NCBI GenBank assembly: GCA_004151065.3
Contig: NWUY0300036640.1
Coordinates: 30,429 to 42,646, forward strand
Length of the DNA stretch: 12,218 bases
Direction of reading: 5' to 3'
DNA from: Larix sibirica
Lineage: Eukaryota; Streptophyta; Pinopsida; Pinales; Pinaceae
The notes under the pieces were generated by a model, which saw only the letters and a list, made by a program, of their open reading frames with translations, made no database searches and was not told the DNA's origin. The position numbers and the translations under genes are program-made. Below, piece after piece: positions 1 through 7,414 of this stretch. The first letter of the stretch is position 1, and every line of letters starts with the position of its first letter.

Positions 1-296
1 TTGGAATATCAAGTGTTGGCACATATACTGGTGGAGCAACCCTCTAACAAATGGTAAACCACCTTTAAAAAAAAAATCTCTTGTGTGGTCAACATGCAAG
101 AATTTTCTTCTTTCACTAATACATTCAATGCCCTAATTATAACATGCTCTTGTTTAATTACTTAGGGTCTAATATGCAACCATTCATACAAATTGTGCAT
201 TAACTTCATCATACACTTCATAAACATGGCATAAATAGTAAAAATAAATATATAATAAATCAAAATTGACTCAATAAGATAGAAAGACATAACACA
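1..296 (-). mobile_element. Probable partial LTR of a minus-strand retrotransposon (runs off the left edge)
   Basis: On the minus strand a purine tract (TTTTAGGGGGGA, 297-308) is followed directly by TGTGTTATGTC, the arrangement expected where a polypurine tract meets the TG start of a 3' LTR. The LTR would run from 296 down past position 1, so its other end, its partner LTR and any target-site duplication are out of view. The stretch is AT-rich with no coding signal. It also contains a run of ten T on the minus strand near 63-72. The element class cannot be told because no recognisable pol sequence lies upstream on the minus strand. The call depends only on the tract plus the TG start. Confidence 0.35.
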
Positions 297-308
297 TCCC
301 CCCTAAAA
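297..308 (-). other. Putative polypurine tract
   Basis: Read on the minus strand this is a short purine run with six G in a row, followed directly by TG. Polypurine tracts prime plus-strand DNA synthesis in LTR retrotransposons and sit immediately 5' of the 3' LTR. Only position and composition support the call. Confidence 0.35.
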
Positions 309-440
309 CTTCCTCATTTCATACTCACCTTCTCCTTGAGAATCATACCACCTGAGCAATTTCATAACATTCCATGCCAACACACTGGGTGGTACCGCTC
401 GCCATGGCACGAGCTCTCTACTATAACATGTTTGCTTTGT
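309..440. other. Unassigned stretch with a small GC-rich hairpin
   Basis: No coding sequence is recognised. GCTCG at 397-401 and CGAGC at 410-414 form a perfect 5-bp stem around an 8-base loop containing CCATGG, within an unusually GC-rich patch (about 386-416) of an otherwise AT-rich region. If the minus-strand LTR call is right, this would be the untranslated stretch just upstream of the polypurine tract. Confidence 0.3.
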
Positions 441-693
441 GGTTAGCATAATTGTTAAACCGATCTATGGACCTCATCGGCTGCATCAGATTTTGGTCTA
501 TTTCTGGTATCTATTTTGACCTTATCGACTGCACCAGATATTGGTCACATCTAGCCACCTTATCGGCTGCACCGTATTTTGGTCAACTAAGCATCTCGAA
601 AAGCATCGAAAGCTTCACGGTTAGTGTAATGGCTAAACCAATCTATGGACCTCATCGGTCGCATCGGATTCTGGTCTTACTTCCAATATGTAT
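441..693. repeat. Degenerate ~38-bp repeat family, four units
   Basis: Four related units can be lined up: 463-500, 509-548, 549-586 and 641-678. Each has a core like ACCTCATCGGCTGCATCAGA followed by a TTTTGGTC-like end. In addition a longer block, 441-514, recurs at 619-693 at an offset of about 178 bases: both start GGTTAG, pass through TAAACC and CTATGGACCTCATCGG, and end near a GTAT or CTAT. This means the array grew in at least two steps, unit multiplication and then duplication of a larger block. Both strands can be translated for some distance, but no known domain results, so I do not call a gene. Confidence 0.7.
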
Positions 694-780
694 CATATAA
701 ATAAGATTTATGTAATACTTCATCAAACTTTGAAGCTATATTTGGGCTTTTTGCATTATGCTTATCTTTGATTTATGTCG
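694..780. other. Unassigned AT-rich spacer
   Basis: No coding, RNA or repeat signal is seen. There is only weak similarity between 718-780 and the LINE edge around 2055-2130, too weak to call. Confidence 0.3.
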
Positions 781-975
781 TGATTATTTTTACAGTTGCA
801 ATTTTTATTAACTCTTTATTAGATATGTATTGTTTGTATTTTGAGATAAATATACTTTAAAATTTCGTTATATATATAATCTTTATTTATATTTTTCATC
901 ATTTTCTTAAGGGGTTTTGTATTTTTATTTTCATCTTTTATTATCTTCTTTTTACTTTATTATACCATACTTAAA
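781..975 (+). repeat. Direct repeat R1 (partner at 2131-2355), class unknown
   Basis: The start of this segment aligns without gaps to 2131 onward at an offset of 1350: both contain a TTGCAAT box, then AACTCTTTATTAGATA here against AATTCTTTGTTAGATA there, then CTT-AAAAT or CTTCAAAATC. The alignment resumes after an indel with TCATTTTCTTAAGGGGTTTTG here against TCATTTTCTTCAAAGGGGTTTTG there, and ends near TTTTTACTTT. Identity is roughly two thirds by eye. The pyrimidine-rich composition and frequent stops argue against coding. It ends just before the 3' end of the LINE remnant. Confidence 0.65.
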
Positions 976-984
976 GTCAAAGTC

Positions 985-1325
985 AAAGTATTCTTTTTTT
1001 CCTTGGAAAAAAAACGTAATTTTATTTCATCTTCCGAGAACAAATGAAAATACACTTTTGAAGAGTGTAATGCTAATAATCATGACAGTTTTTAAGACCA
1101 ATTGTCTTCTTCATGATATAGCAGAAGCTTTCAAGCTTTTTTACAAAACAGGACTAGTAGTTGTTGGTAAAATATACCGAGAGAAAACATAAGTAACAAA
1201 ATCTAAAATATATTAAAAAAATCCTCTTATAGAGACGCCCAATCAGTGATGTGCAATAGAAACAAACAAAAAAATAGTAGATTATATATCCAGCGTCCAT
1301 CTTAGAGACACAGTTCAACTCATTC
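985..1325 (-). other. 3' untranslated region of LINE remnant 1
   Basis: No coding signal is seen in this stretch. On the minus strand it carries a short inverted repeat, AAGCTTGAAAGCTT (near 1127-1140), and an AATAAA-like signal shortly before the T and A runs at its end (around 1000-1025). The end resembles the 3' end inferred for LINE remnant 2. Confidence 0.5.
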
Positions 1326-2128
1326 TATAAAAGGACGATGATAATATTCCTGAACATCCCCTCCATTATATTCTTTTATCTTCCATATACCCATAGCCAG
1401 CTACAACCCCGCCTTCGAAGCCTTGTCCACTTCTTGGTTATTTTCCCTGTAGACATGAACGCAAGCAAAATAATCAAAAGAGTTCAAAACTTCCCTTATG
1501 GAAGTCAAGATGTTTGAAAGTTTCATTCTAACAAAGTTGTGTGCCCGAAATCCACTTAACCACATTCAGAGAATCCCCCAAAACTGTAATGTTTCTACAC
1601 TCCATCTCAACAACAAAGGTAACAAGAAATTTAAGGCTTAGAACTTCAGCAAAGTTATTGCTTATAGCCCCCATACCGAGAGACATCTCAAAGTAGTGTT
1701 CAATTGATAGAAAAAGAAAGGCCCCTCCCCCACAATAATTATTCTGTGAGGCCTTGTCAAAGAAACCCCACAGATGAGTCCTGTCAATATCCACTGACTG
1801 TGTATCCCTATCTCTGTTAACTCTAGTTTTTTGCTGGAAGGAGGGTAGAAGGCCACAACGAGTTGTGGCAGTGATAACCGTGAAGCAAGATTTCTCAATG
1901 AAAATGCGCTGGTTGCGGGCTAACCACACCCCCCAAAGAACCAACAGGGGAAGAGCTCTGAAAACTTTGAGCAAGGGGTCATTATACCACGTACTCCACG
2001 CTACATCCAGGGAACCCCCCTCCCACCTGCACGGATGGTTAATCAACCTCGAGCATTCCATCCAAACTTCTTTAATAAAATGACAATGAAGAAAAAGGTG
2101 GCATACATTTTCCCCATCAGATTTACAC
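1326..2128 (-). pseudogene. LINE ORF2 C-terminus: zf-RVT end plus RNase H (broken)
   Basis: The frame begins without a start codon, with a zf-RVT signature (CKSDGE, HLFLHC, then F-IKEVW) at about 2128-2050, and continues to WGVWLARNQRIF, the conserved end of that domain. An RNase H domain of the plant LINE type follows. Its acidic catalytic positions are recognisable: Asp in FFDKASQ (about 1756; the usual FDGAS has G changed to K), Glu in NFAEVL (about 1647), Asp in LGDSLNVV (about 1575), and, after a TAG stop at 1528-1530 and a frameshift near 1470, Asp in RENNQEVDKASK (about 1426). The last part ends with a YHRPF-like motif near 1335. LINE RNase H removes RNA from the hybrid during target-primed reverse transcription. 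The long open part (1531-2061) is a leftover, not a complete protein. Confidence 0.8.
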
Positions 2129-2130
2129 TA

Positions 2131-2355
2131 TGAGTACTTTTCCAATTGCAATGTTTGTCAATTCTTTGTTAGATACACACCATTTATTGTTTTGGATCAA
2201 CGTGCTTCAAAATCTCCTCATCTCCTCTCATTTTTTCTTGTTTCTTGATTTTCTCTTTGAATATATACCATCTTTCTATATCTTCTTTATCATTTTCTTC
2301 AAAGGGGTTTTGACCATATTTTTCCATTCTTTATTACCTCTTTTTTTACTTTTTC
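2131..2355 (+). repeat. Direct repeat R2 (partner at 781-975), class unknown
   Basis: This is the second copy of the repeat described at 781-975. It is about 30 bases longer because of an indel in the middle. It begins within a few bases of the 5' truncation point of LINE remnant 1. The sequence is strongly pyrimidine-rich on the plus strand with long T runs, and no domain is recognisable in any frame. Confidence 0.65.
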
Positions 2356-2568
2356 TTTGAAGTTTGCGGTTCATCGGCTTGTAACAATTGAATGGATTTG
2401 TGTTACCATGCATAGTGTAAGGGCTTGGGGCACTGTGAGCTTTGGGATGGAAGACACCCAAGTGCACACATTACTAAAAAGGGGAAAAGGGAGAGTGGAG
2501 TTGCCACTTGCTTTTAGGGTTAAATTGAGAAACCTTGGATGGGGAAAGACGATGAAAAAGAGAGAGGA
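2356..2568. other. Unassigned segment, possibly an old LTR-element leader
   Basis: No gene is recognised. The part around 2480-2550, with GGAGTTGCCACTTGCTTTTA and AGAAACCTTGGATGGGG, reminds me of a sequence type (GGAGTCGCCAC followed by a TTTTAGG stretch) common in the untranslated parts of plant LTR retrotransposons. That is memory-based and unverified. The last 15 bases are almost pure purine (AAAAAGAGAGAGGA) and run into the TG of the gypsy 5' LTR. Confidence 0.25.
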
Positions 2569-3538
2569 TGTGAAGCCCTTTGTTTATTGACAATGATAGG
2601 CATTCTCAACTTGATTAGCTAAGGCAGGTTGTGAGGTACCGAGGCTAGACAATGTGTGTTGGACATTGGATGGAGTGATAAACTGTCCTAGAGTTGGCTT
2701 TATACAAGGTTGGGATACCTTAGGGAAGAGTGCATGATTGGGTTGGACATGTGGACCTAAGGGTTTGAGCATTCCAAATTCTTGGTAGAGGAAAAGAGTG
2801 AATTTCACATTTGAGTCCACTTGGGCATGAAGCATGGTGTAAGGCACCTTTGAAGAAGGAAACAAAAAGGTACCTTCCACCTATATAAAGAGGACACAAC
2901 CATTGTGCAAACTCATCCATCATTGGTAATTCATTCAAGTGTGGACAAGGAGTTTTTAATGTGCTAAGTTTGGGGCTGGCACAATGAGCAACTTGAACAC
3001 AAGCTATGCAATCTATTGAAGAGACAACATCCATAGGAGGTGGATCCACATATGCTTCACGGGTTATATTGACATGTAATGTAGTTATGGTAGTTGTGCC
3101 TTGAATATTTGTATATATGTAAAAGAGTTGCATGTAGCTTCATTGAACTCCCTCGTCGTATCTTTGTAACATTCTTCTTCATGAAGTTAAGGAATCCATT
3201 AGGTGTTGACCATATTTTTGTGTTGTGGTCTCTTGATTTGTGTGAATGTTATTGTTCCTTGCAATTTATTGTTTGGCAAAGTGTTGTTGAATATTCACCA
3301 AGTGTAAATGTATTGTTGGAATGCTTTAAGGCCATGCTTGGATGTGTGCCTATTGTTAGAAGAACTTGTTGTAGATCTAACAAATTGTAGTTTAGGTTGT
3401 AGTTATGGGAAAGACTCTAAGTGAAGAGGCGTAGTCTCGTTGTAGTAGGTGCATGTTGGTCAAGCCCCTTTGGTCGAGGTAAGGCAATGCCATATGATGG
3501 AAATAAAGTTTTTGAGCAAGGTTTTTACGTCTGTGGCA
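2569..3538 (+). repeat. 5' LTR of the gypsy element
   Basis: It starts TGTGAAGCCC and ends TCTGTGGCA. It aligns along its whole length with 6505-7414: for example, GGACATTGGA, GTCCACTTGGGCAT and GCCTATTGTTAGA are shared or nearly so, and GTAGTTATGGGAAAGA here matches GTAGTTATGGGAGAGA there. It contains a TATA box, and its 3' end is fixed by the primer-binding site two bases downstream. A 26-base stretch at about 2851-2876 is absent from the other LTR and is flanked by AAGGCACCTT and AAGGTACCTT. The open frames inside it are incidental. Confidence 0.85.
2882..2890 (+). promoter_or_regulatory. LTR TATA box
   Basis: TATATAAAG lies about 310 bases into the 5' LTR, a sensible place for the Pol II promoter that starts element transcription. 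The matching place in the 3' LTR (near 6808) has decayed to TATATAACT. Confidence 0.5.
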
Positions 3539-3540
3539 GG

Positions 3541-3552
3541 TGGTATCTGAGC
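3541..3552 (+). other. Primer-binding site (initiator tRNA-Met type)
   Basis: TGGTATCTGAGC differs by one base from TGGTATCAGAGC, the complement of the 3' end of plant initiator tRNA-Met used to prime many plant LTR elements. It begins two bases after the LTR's closing CA. Confidence 0.8.
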
Positions 3553-3582
3553 ATACACTTCACCAACTTTTTGGTGGAAAGA

Positions 3583-3594
3583 TGGTATCAAAGT
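3583..3594 (+). repeat. Second, degenerate primer-binding-site-like copy
   Basis: TGGTATCAAAGT lies 42 bases downstream of the primer-binding site and matches TGGTATCAGAGC at 10 of 12 positions. The sequences after both sites (an ACTT-containing stretch, then a CCAACTTTTTGG or AAAAGTTGG core) also look related, suggesting a tandem duplication of about 42 bases. Confidence 0.45.
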
Positions 3595-4140
3595 GTAACT
3601 TTTACAAAAGTTGGTTTAAGAACTTTGTTGGATGCTCTTCACTGCATTTTAGAACGAAGTAGTGGGCTGGGAGAGTGGTTTGACTTGTTCAAAACATCTT
3701 TATGACCATTTTTTTGGCAAAGATGTTGCTTAGCAAGGCGAGTCATTCATGGAGGCAACAATTAGCAACACAAGTGTTGGAATGACCCTTCTTCCAACAT
3801 TTGTCTTGAAAAATCCCATTAGATGTTGAGGTCGAATGAAGGTCGAGGAATATAGTGTAGAATTGTTGTTGGCTAACCTAGGAGCAACTTGCTTGGATGT
3901 CCCATAGTGTCTTAGAGTGGCATTTCATTAGAGCGAAGTTGCATGCAATAGTAATGGAGGATGCGCTTCAGACAATTTTGTGTTTTAGAGGAGTTGTCCT
4001 TGGATTCCCCCCCATGGAATGAACCAACCTTCTAAGATGTCATTGTATTGGACTCGCTAATAGACCACTTTAAGCAAAGGTAAATATTTGGTTTCTTCAT
4101 GTTGTTATTCAATTCCCTTAGCAAGTTGTGTGCAGTTGGA
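3595..4140 (+). other. Gypsy leader and gag-region remnant
   Basis: This lies between the primer-binding site and the protease relic, where gag should be. I see no capsid motif and no CCHC zinc knuckle, and all frames have stops. At about 550 bases it is much shorter than a normal leader plus gag (over 1 kb), so most of gag is deleted or eroded beyond recognition. Confidence 0.5.
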
Positions 4141-4500
4141 TTTAGTGGCAGAAAGAATGGAGCAACCCTCATTAGAGGAGCCTTTCCAAAGAATGAGTTC
4201 CTTTGTTGACAACCAAGGAGGGAGCTTAAATCAACTTTGTCATGTAGACCTAATAGTGAATAGAGGAATGGTGCAAACATTGGTAGATTTTGACGTATCT
4301 CACAACTTCTTAAAGGATGATTTGGAAGGTGAACTCAGACTTAGAGTTGGATCATGTGGTGCTTCAATCAAGGCGATCGGTTCTAAGGCTAAGGAAACAA
4401 TTAAGGTCACATTCGAAGTTCACATTCATTTGAATAAGTGGAAGGGTTGTGTGGATTTCATAGTGACACAACTAGATGATTTTGAATTCATCCTTAGGTA
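4141..4500 (+). pseudogene. Gypsy aspartic protease relic
   Basis: An open stretch covers the protease region. The usual active-site block (leucine/valine, Asp-Ser-Gly-Ala-Thr, His-Asn-Phe) appears as LVDFDVSHNF at about 4280-4309. The catalytic Asp is kept, but the Ser and Gly of the Asp-Ser-Gly triad are replaced by Phe and Asp, so it could not be active. Downstream, KWKGCVDFIVTQLDDFEFIL (to 4498) matches the conserved end of gypsy proteases (W-x-G-x-x-DF, then LDDF). A stop follows at once. In a live element this enzyme would process the Gag-Pol polyprotein in virus-like particles. The upstream Met at 4088 is not a real start, since protease is normally made as part of a polyprotein. Confidence 0.7.
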
Positions 4501-4810
4501 GAGATTTCTAAGGACAATTTAGTGTGTCCTTATACCATTAGCAAATAAGTTGGTGATACTTGGTGGATGAAACACTAGTGTTGTGTGCACAAAAGGAAGG
4601 AAGTATGAAAAGGTGTAGTTGTTATCTACACTATATGCATGAAGAGGGTGGCTTGACACCTAGAGCCTCCGCTTTATGTTACAACATTGATTGGAGAAGT
4701 GGATGAGGGTGAAATGTGGATAGACATTCTATTACCACTTGTCAATTTGTTGAATGAGTTTGTCACACCAAATGCTCAAGTATTTGCCAAAAGTGATCCC
4801 ACCTAAGCAC
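4501..4810 (+). pseudogene. Protease-to-reverse-transcriptase linker, heavily decayed
   Basis: This is the spacer between the protease and reverse transcriptase relics. There are many stops in all frames. A phrase like NEFVTPNAQVF near 4753-4785 sits where gypsy elements have a conserved Glu-Phe/Val-Asp-Val-Phe stretch before the reverse transcriptase. Nothing else is recognisable. Confidence 0.45.
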
Positions 4811-5470
4811 ATTTCTGACCATCATATTGACCTTGAATCAAGGTTGAAGCCTCTAGCGAGGACTCCTAAAAACTCTATGAATTAGAGTTGGAAGAATTGA
4901 GGAATAAATTAACTGAGCTCAATTGACATTGACTTCATTAGGCCTTCCAAGTCCTCGTATGATGCAACAATGCTCTGCCAAAAGGAAACATTAGACTTTA
5001 GGATGTGCTTAGACTGTTGTGCATTGAAAAAGTAGACCATCAAGAATTGATATCCCTTACCTTTGGCAATTGATTATTTTGACAAGTTGGCCAAATCAAA
5101 GAATTTCTCAAAGTTGGACTTGATGCATAGATACTACCAAGTGAGGATTGCGGAAATAGATGAGACGAAGACAACTTGAGTGACAAGGTATGATCGATTT
5201 TAGTTTCTTATTATGCCTTTTGGATTGTGCAACACCCTTGTGATAATTTTTTCTTTGATGAATATTTATTCAAGCTGTTCTTGGACAAGTTAATGGTTGT
5301 CTATTTTGATGGCATTGCGGTGTTCAGTGAGAACATGGAAAAACATAAGAGACATTTCATAGAAGTCTTTGAGGTATCGAGGTAGAATCAATTATACTTA
5401 AAGAAGTACAAGTATATCTTTGGCTAGATCAAAATTTCATTCTTGGGCTATTAGATTGGACAAGAATGTG
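4811..5470 (+). pseudogene. Gypsy reverse transcriptase relic
   Basis: The domain is readable by switching frames. In order: DHHIDLE (about 4817), a run of Glu/Leu ending ELRNKLTEL (about 4890), FIRPSKSSYDATMLCQKE (about 4934-4987), a decayed R-x-C-x-DYRALNK block with in-frame stops, YPLPLAIDYFDKLA, FSKLDLMHRYYQVRIAE (catalytic Asp kept, 5117-5119), TRYDRF, MPFGLCN (about 5213), LDKLMVVYFDGIAVFS and a late FLGY-like motif. The YxDD active-site box is YFDG at 5302-5313, so its second Asp is lost. There are many TAG and TGA stops where Trp, Gln or Arg codons would be expected, consistent with C-to-T decay of methylated DNA. The enzyme would have copied element RNA to DNA. Confidence 0.85.
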
Positions 5471-5539
5471 TCCTCATGGATTTTGCAAAGATAAGGGTGG
5501 TTGAGGATTGGGAGGAACAAACCATGGAGTTTGTTGGAG

Positions 5540-6000
5540 AAGTGTAAAAAAAATTCTACAAACTGAAGTGTAGATTTGTGATGGCACCTGTGTTGAATCT
5601 ACAAGATTTTGAATAGATGTTTGAAGTGTAGATAAACGCTTCAACCTTTTCCAGTGGAGGAGTTTTGTCACAGGAAAGGAATCTAGTGGATATGAGAGTA
5701 AAAAGATATAATATCATGGACGAAGGTATCAGATTCATGAGAAAGGCATGATTATAGTTGTGCATTACCTACAAGCATGGAGGCACCACTTGTTAGGAAA
5801 AACGTTCCCCACTTGTTAGGAAAAACGTTCCTTGTAAAGATGGACAATGTGGCAACAATTTACTTGTCATTCCGTGCAAGTTGTCCCCTAAAAAGGCATT
5901 ATGGTAGGACTTTTTGGTTGAGTTTGACATGACCATATAGTATCAACCAAGAAAGTTGAATGTAGTAGCAAATTCCTTGAATAGAAAGGGGTAACTTGCA
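5540..6000 (+). pseudogene. Gypsy RNase H relic
   Basis: The order of motifs matches gypsy RNase H. Near 5580 MAPVLNLQDFE is followed by INASTFSSGGVLSQ at the usual TDAS-x-GIGGVL site, with the catalytic Asp changed to Asn. Next come AWRHHLLGKTFLVKMDNVAT across 5776-5858, interrupted by a 23-bp duplication, then DFLVEFDMTI, and PRKLNVVANSLNRKG near 5945-5989, where the usual VADALSRK has Asp changed to Asn. In a live element it would degrade the RNA strand of the RNA:DNA hybrid. Two expected acidic residues are replaced and several frames are needed, so it is dead. DNVAT is characteristic of some plant chromoviruses. Confidence 0.8.
5786..5831 (+). repeat. Perfect 23-bp tandem duplication inside RNase H
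   Basis: Units 5786-5808 and 5809-5831 are identical (CCACTTGTTAGG, then AAAAACGTTCC). Removing one copy restores the reading frame across the RNase H motif, so the duplication came after the coding period. Two identical copies in a heavily mutated element suggest it is comparatively recent. Confidence 0.9.
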
Positions 6001-6230
6001 ACCTTAGATGACGAGTTGATGGTGCTTATGGCAAGTCAAGCGCATGTTTTTTAAAATTTGCAAGAGAAGTTCAAGGAGGGATTGGAAAATGTTTCCACTA
6101 CTTTGAACATCATAAAACATGCGAAGGAAGACAAAGTAAGGAAATTTTGGATGAATGGCGGTTTTATGTACTTTAGTGATTGCATATATGTGCCTACGTT
6201 ATCTAACCTTTAGAGGGAAATCTTAAGAGA
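6001..6230 (+). pseudogene. Gypsy RNase H to integrase linker relic
   Basis: In one frame this reads on for some distance: a Leu-Asp-Asp-Glu-Leu stretch near 6003-6017 where chromoviruses have their post-RNase H linker, then FWMNGGFMYFSDCIYVPTLSNL near 6147-6213, equivalent to the conserved G-x-L-x-x-x-x-R-I-x-VP segment at the start of integrase. A stop lies right after it. Confidence 0.65.
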
Positions 6231-6365
6231 GTGCCATGATTTGCTTTGGGTAGAGCACCCAAGACGATACAGGACAATGGCGTTGTTGGAAGAAGGTTAT
6301 TATTGGGAATGTATGCAACAAGATGTGGAAGAGTATTTTGTTAGCTAGAAATATAGGCTTGAAGT
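6231..6365 (+). pseudogene. Integrase zinc-binding domain relic
   Basis: CHDLLWVEHPRRYRT followed by MALLEEGYYWECMQQDVEEY (about 6232-6337) corresponds to the integrase H2C2 domain (HD-x-x-x-x-GHPG-x-x-RT, then YYWP-M). Both His are present, but the closing Cys pair is gone (VS, stop, KY). The D-D-E catalytic core that should follow, together with most of the chromodomain, is absent: the text goes directly into a different motif at about 6375. A deletion of roughly 1 kb or more is inferred. Confidence 0.75.
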
Positions 6366-6450
6366 GGAGAACAATTGGGAGATGAAAGAGGCATTGTTGC
6401 AATATGAAGATGACATCTATGAGTTTTAAATGTAGAATCTTAAAGCACTC
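6366..6450 (+). pseudogene. Possible chromodomain tail of integrase
   Basis: MKEALLQYEDDIYEF (6382-6426) resembles the conserved end of gypsy chromodomains, where E-A-T-W-E is followed by acidic residues. It lies about 80 bases before the polypurine tract, the right place for the end of a chromovirus integrase. Chromodomains bind histone marks and steer integration. The motif is short and the family call is tentative. Confidence 0.4.
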
Positions 6451-6492
6451 AGATAAGTGTTGGTTGGGTGTTGTTAGGATGACAATAATTTT

Positions 6493-6504
6493 AATGGGGG
6501 AGGA
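6493..6504 (+). other. Polypurine tract of the gypsy element
   Basis: AATGGGGGAGGA directly precedes the TG of the 3' LTR, a typical gypsy plus-strand primer site. Confidence 0.8.
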
Positions 6505-7414
6505 TGTAAGGACTTCAGTTGTGGATGATGATATGCACCCTTTACCCAATTAGATAAGGGAGGGTAGATAGGTTGCTACATTGGGTAGCAAGGCTAGTTG
6601 TTGTGTGATGGACATTGGAATGAATGGTGAAATGTCCTAGAGTTTCCTATATACAAGATTGGAATGCCTTGGGCAAGTGGGCATGATTCGATTAGATGTG
6701 TGTTGATCCAAGGGGATGATCATTCAAAATACTTGGTGGACGGATGGAGTGGATTACATGTTTTAGTCCACTTGGGCATTGAGCATGGTGCAAGGCACCT
6801 TCCAACTATATAACTAGGATGTGATCATTGTGCAAAGTCATTCATTCACGAGTGAACAAGGAGTCTTGTGATGTGTTAACTCCGAGGTTGACACAATATT
6901 GAACACCACGTTGATTATGTGATATATCAAAGAGACAATATATGCATGAGATCGACTTGAAGATACTTTAGGGGTTAAATTGATAGGTATTATGGTTATA
7001 GGAAATTTTGCCTTGGATATTTGTCTATCTATAAAAGAGTCCTAGGTAGCTTGACCAAACTACTTTGTTATATCTCTTTGTATTAATAAAGTTAAGGCAT
7101 CCACCTTGGATGTCTCCCACACTTTTGTGTTGTGGTATCTTGTATGAATGTTACTATTCCTTGTAATGTATTTTTTGGTTGAGTGTTATTGAATATTGGC
7201 TAGGTGTAAAGTATCGCAGTGGCTAGACACATGCCTATTGTTAGATGAACTTGTTTGCAAATTTAACAAACTATGGCTTGATATGTAGTTATGGGAGAGA
7301 TCCTAAGTGAATAGCTGTAGTCTAGTTGTAGTAGGCATAGGTTGGTCAAGCCCTTGTGGCTAAAGCAAGGTAGTGTCACAATATCAAGGAAGACATAAAT
7401 AATTTCTCTGGGCA
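6505..7414 (+). repeat. 3' LTR of the gypsy element
   Basis: It begins TGTAAGGACTTC straight after the polypurine tract and ends TCTCTGGGCA. It aligns with 2569-3538 throughout but is about 60 bases shorter, part of this from the 26-base gap between AAGGCACCTT and CCAACTATATAA near 6800. An AATAAA at about 7084-7090 could have been the polyadenylation signal. No coding capacity. Confidence 0.85.

Larger units (their letters stand above)
985..2128 (-). mobile_element. LINE remnant 1 (5'-truncated, plant L1-like)
   Basis: This is the minus-strand 3' portion of a non-LTR retrotransposon. It starts inside the ORF2 zf-RVT domain at about 2128, passes through an RNase H domain to about 1326, and continues as a 3' untranslated region to about 985. 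The putative 3' end reads GATGAAATAAAATTACG, then a T run, CCAAGG and an A run, and a very similar end is found for LINE remnant 2 near 7690-7730. 5' truncation is usual for LINE insertions. The element is tightly bracketed by the R1 and R2 repeats. No reverse transcriptase or endonuclease domain is present in the window. Confidence 0.7.
2569..7414 (+). mobile_element. Degenerate Ty3/gypsy LTR retrotransposon (chromovirus-like)
   Basis: Two diverged LTRs (2569-3538, 970 bp; 6505-7414, 910 bp) bound about 3 kb of internal sequence. A primer-binding site follows the 5' LTR and a polypurine tract (ATGGGGGAGGA) precedes the 3' LTR. Internal domains run protease, reverse transcriptase, RNase H, integrase, the gypsy order. 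DNVAT near 5845 and a chromodomain-like tail suggest a chromovirus, perhaps of the Tekay/Del type, which is an inference. The 3 kb interior is well below the usual 4-6 kb: gag is unrecognisable and the integrase core is missing. No 5-bp target-site duplication is seen: GAGGA lies before the 5' LTR and TGACC after the 3' LTR. LTR divergence (roughly 30 percent by eye) and dozens of stops mark it as ancient and dead. Confidence 0.85.

Noticed and set aside
917-1192. Open frame of 91 codons on the plus strand
   Set aside because: It spans the R1 repeat end and the antisense of the LINE 3' untranslated region. Low-complexity Phe, Leu and Lys content and no domain.
2130-2360. Open frame resembling a hydrophobic membrane protein
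   Set aside because: Its hydrophobicity comes from the T-rich R2 repeat. The related R1 copy does not keep the frame.
2584-3133. Two overlapping minus-strand open frames (98 and 137 codons)
   Set aside because: They lie wholly inside the gypsy 5' LTR, are not kept in the 3' LTR and show no domain.
6223-6549. Minus-strand open frame of 108 codons
   Set aside because: It is antisense to the integrase relic, chromodomain tail and polypurine tract, where the plus strand carries clear motifs.
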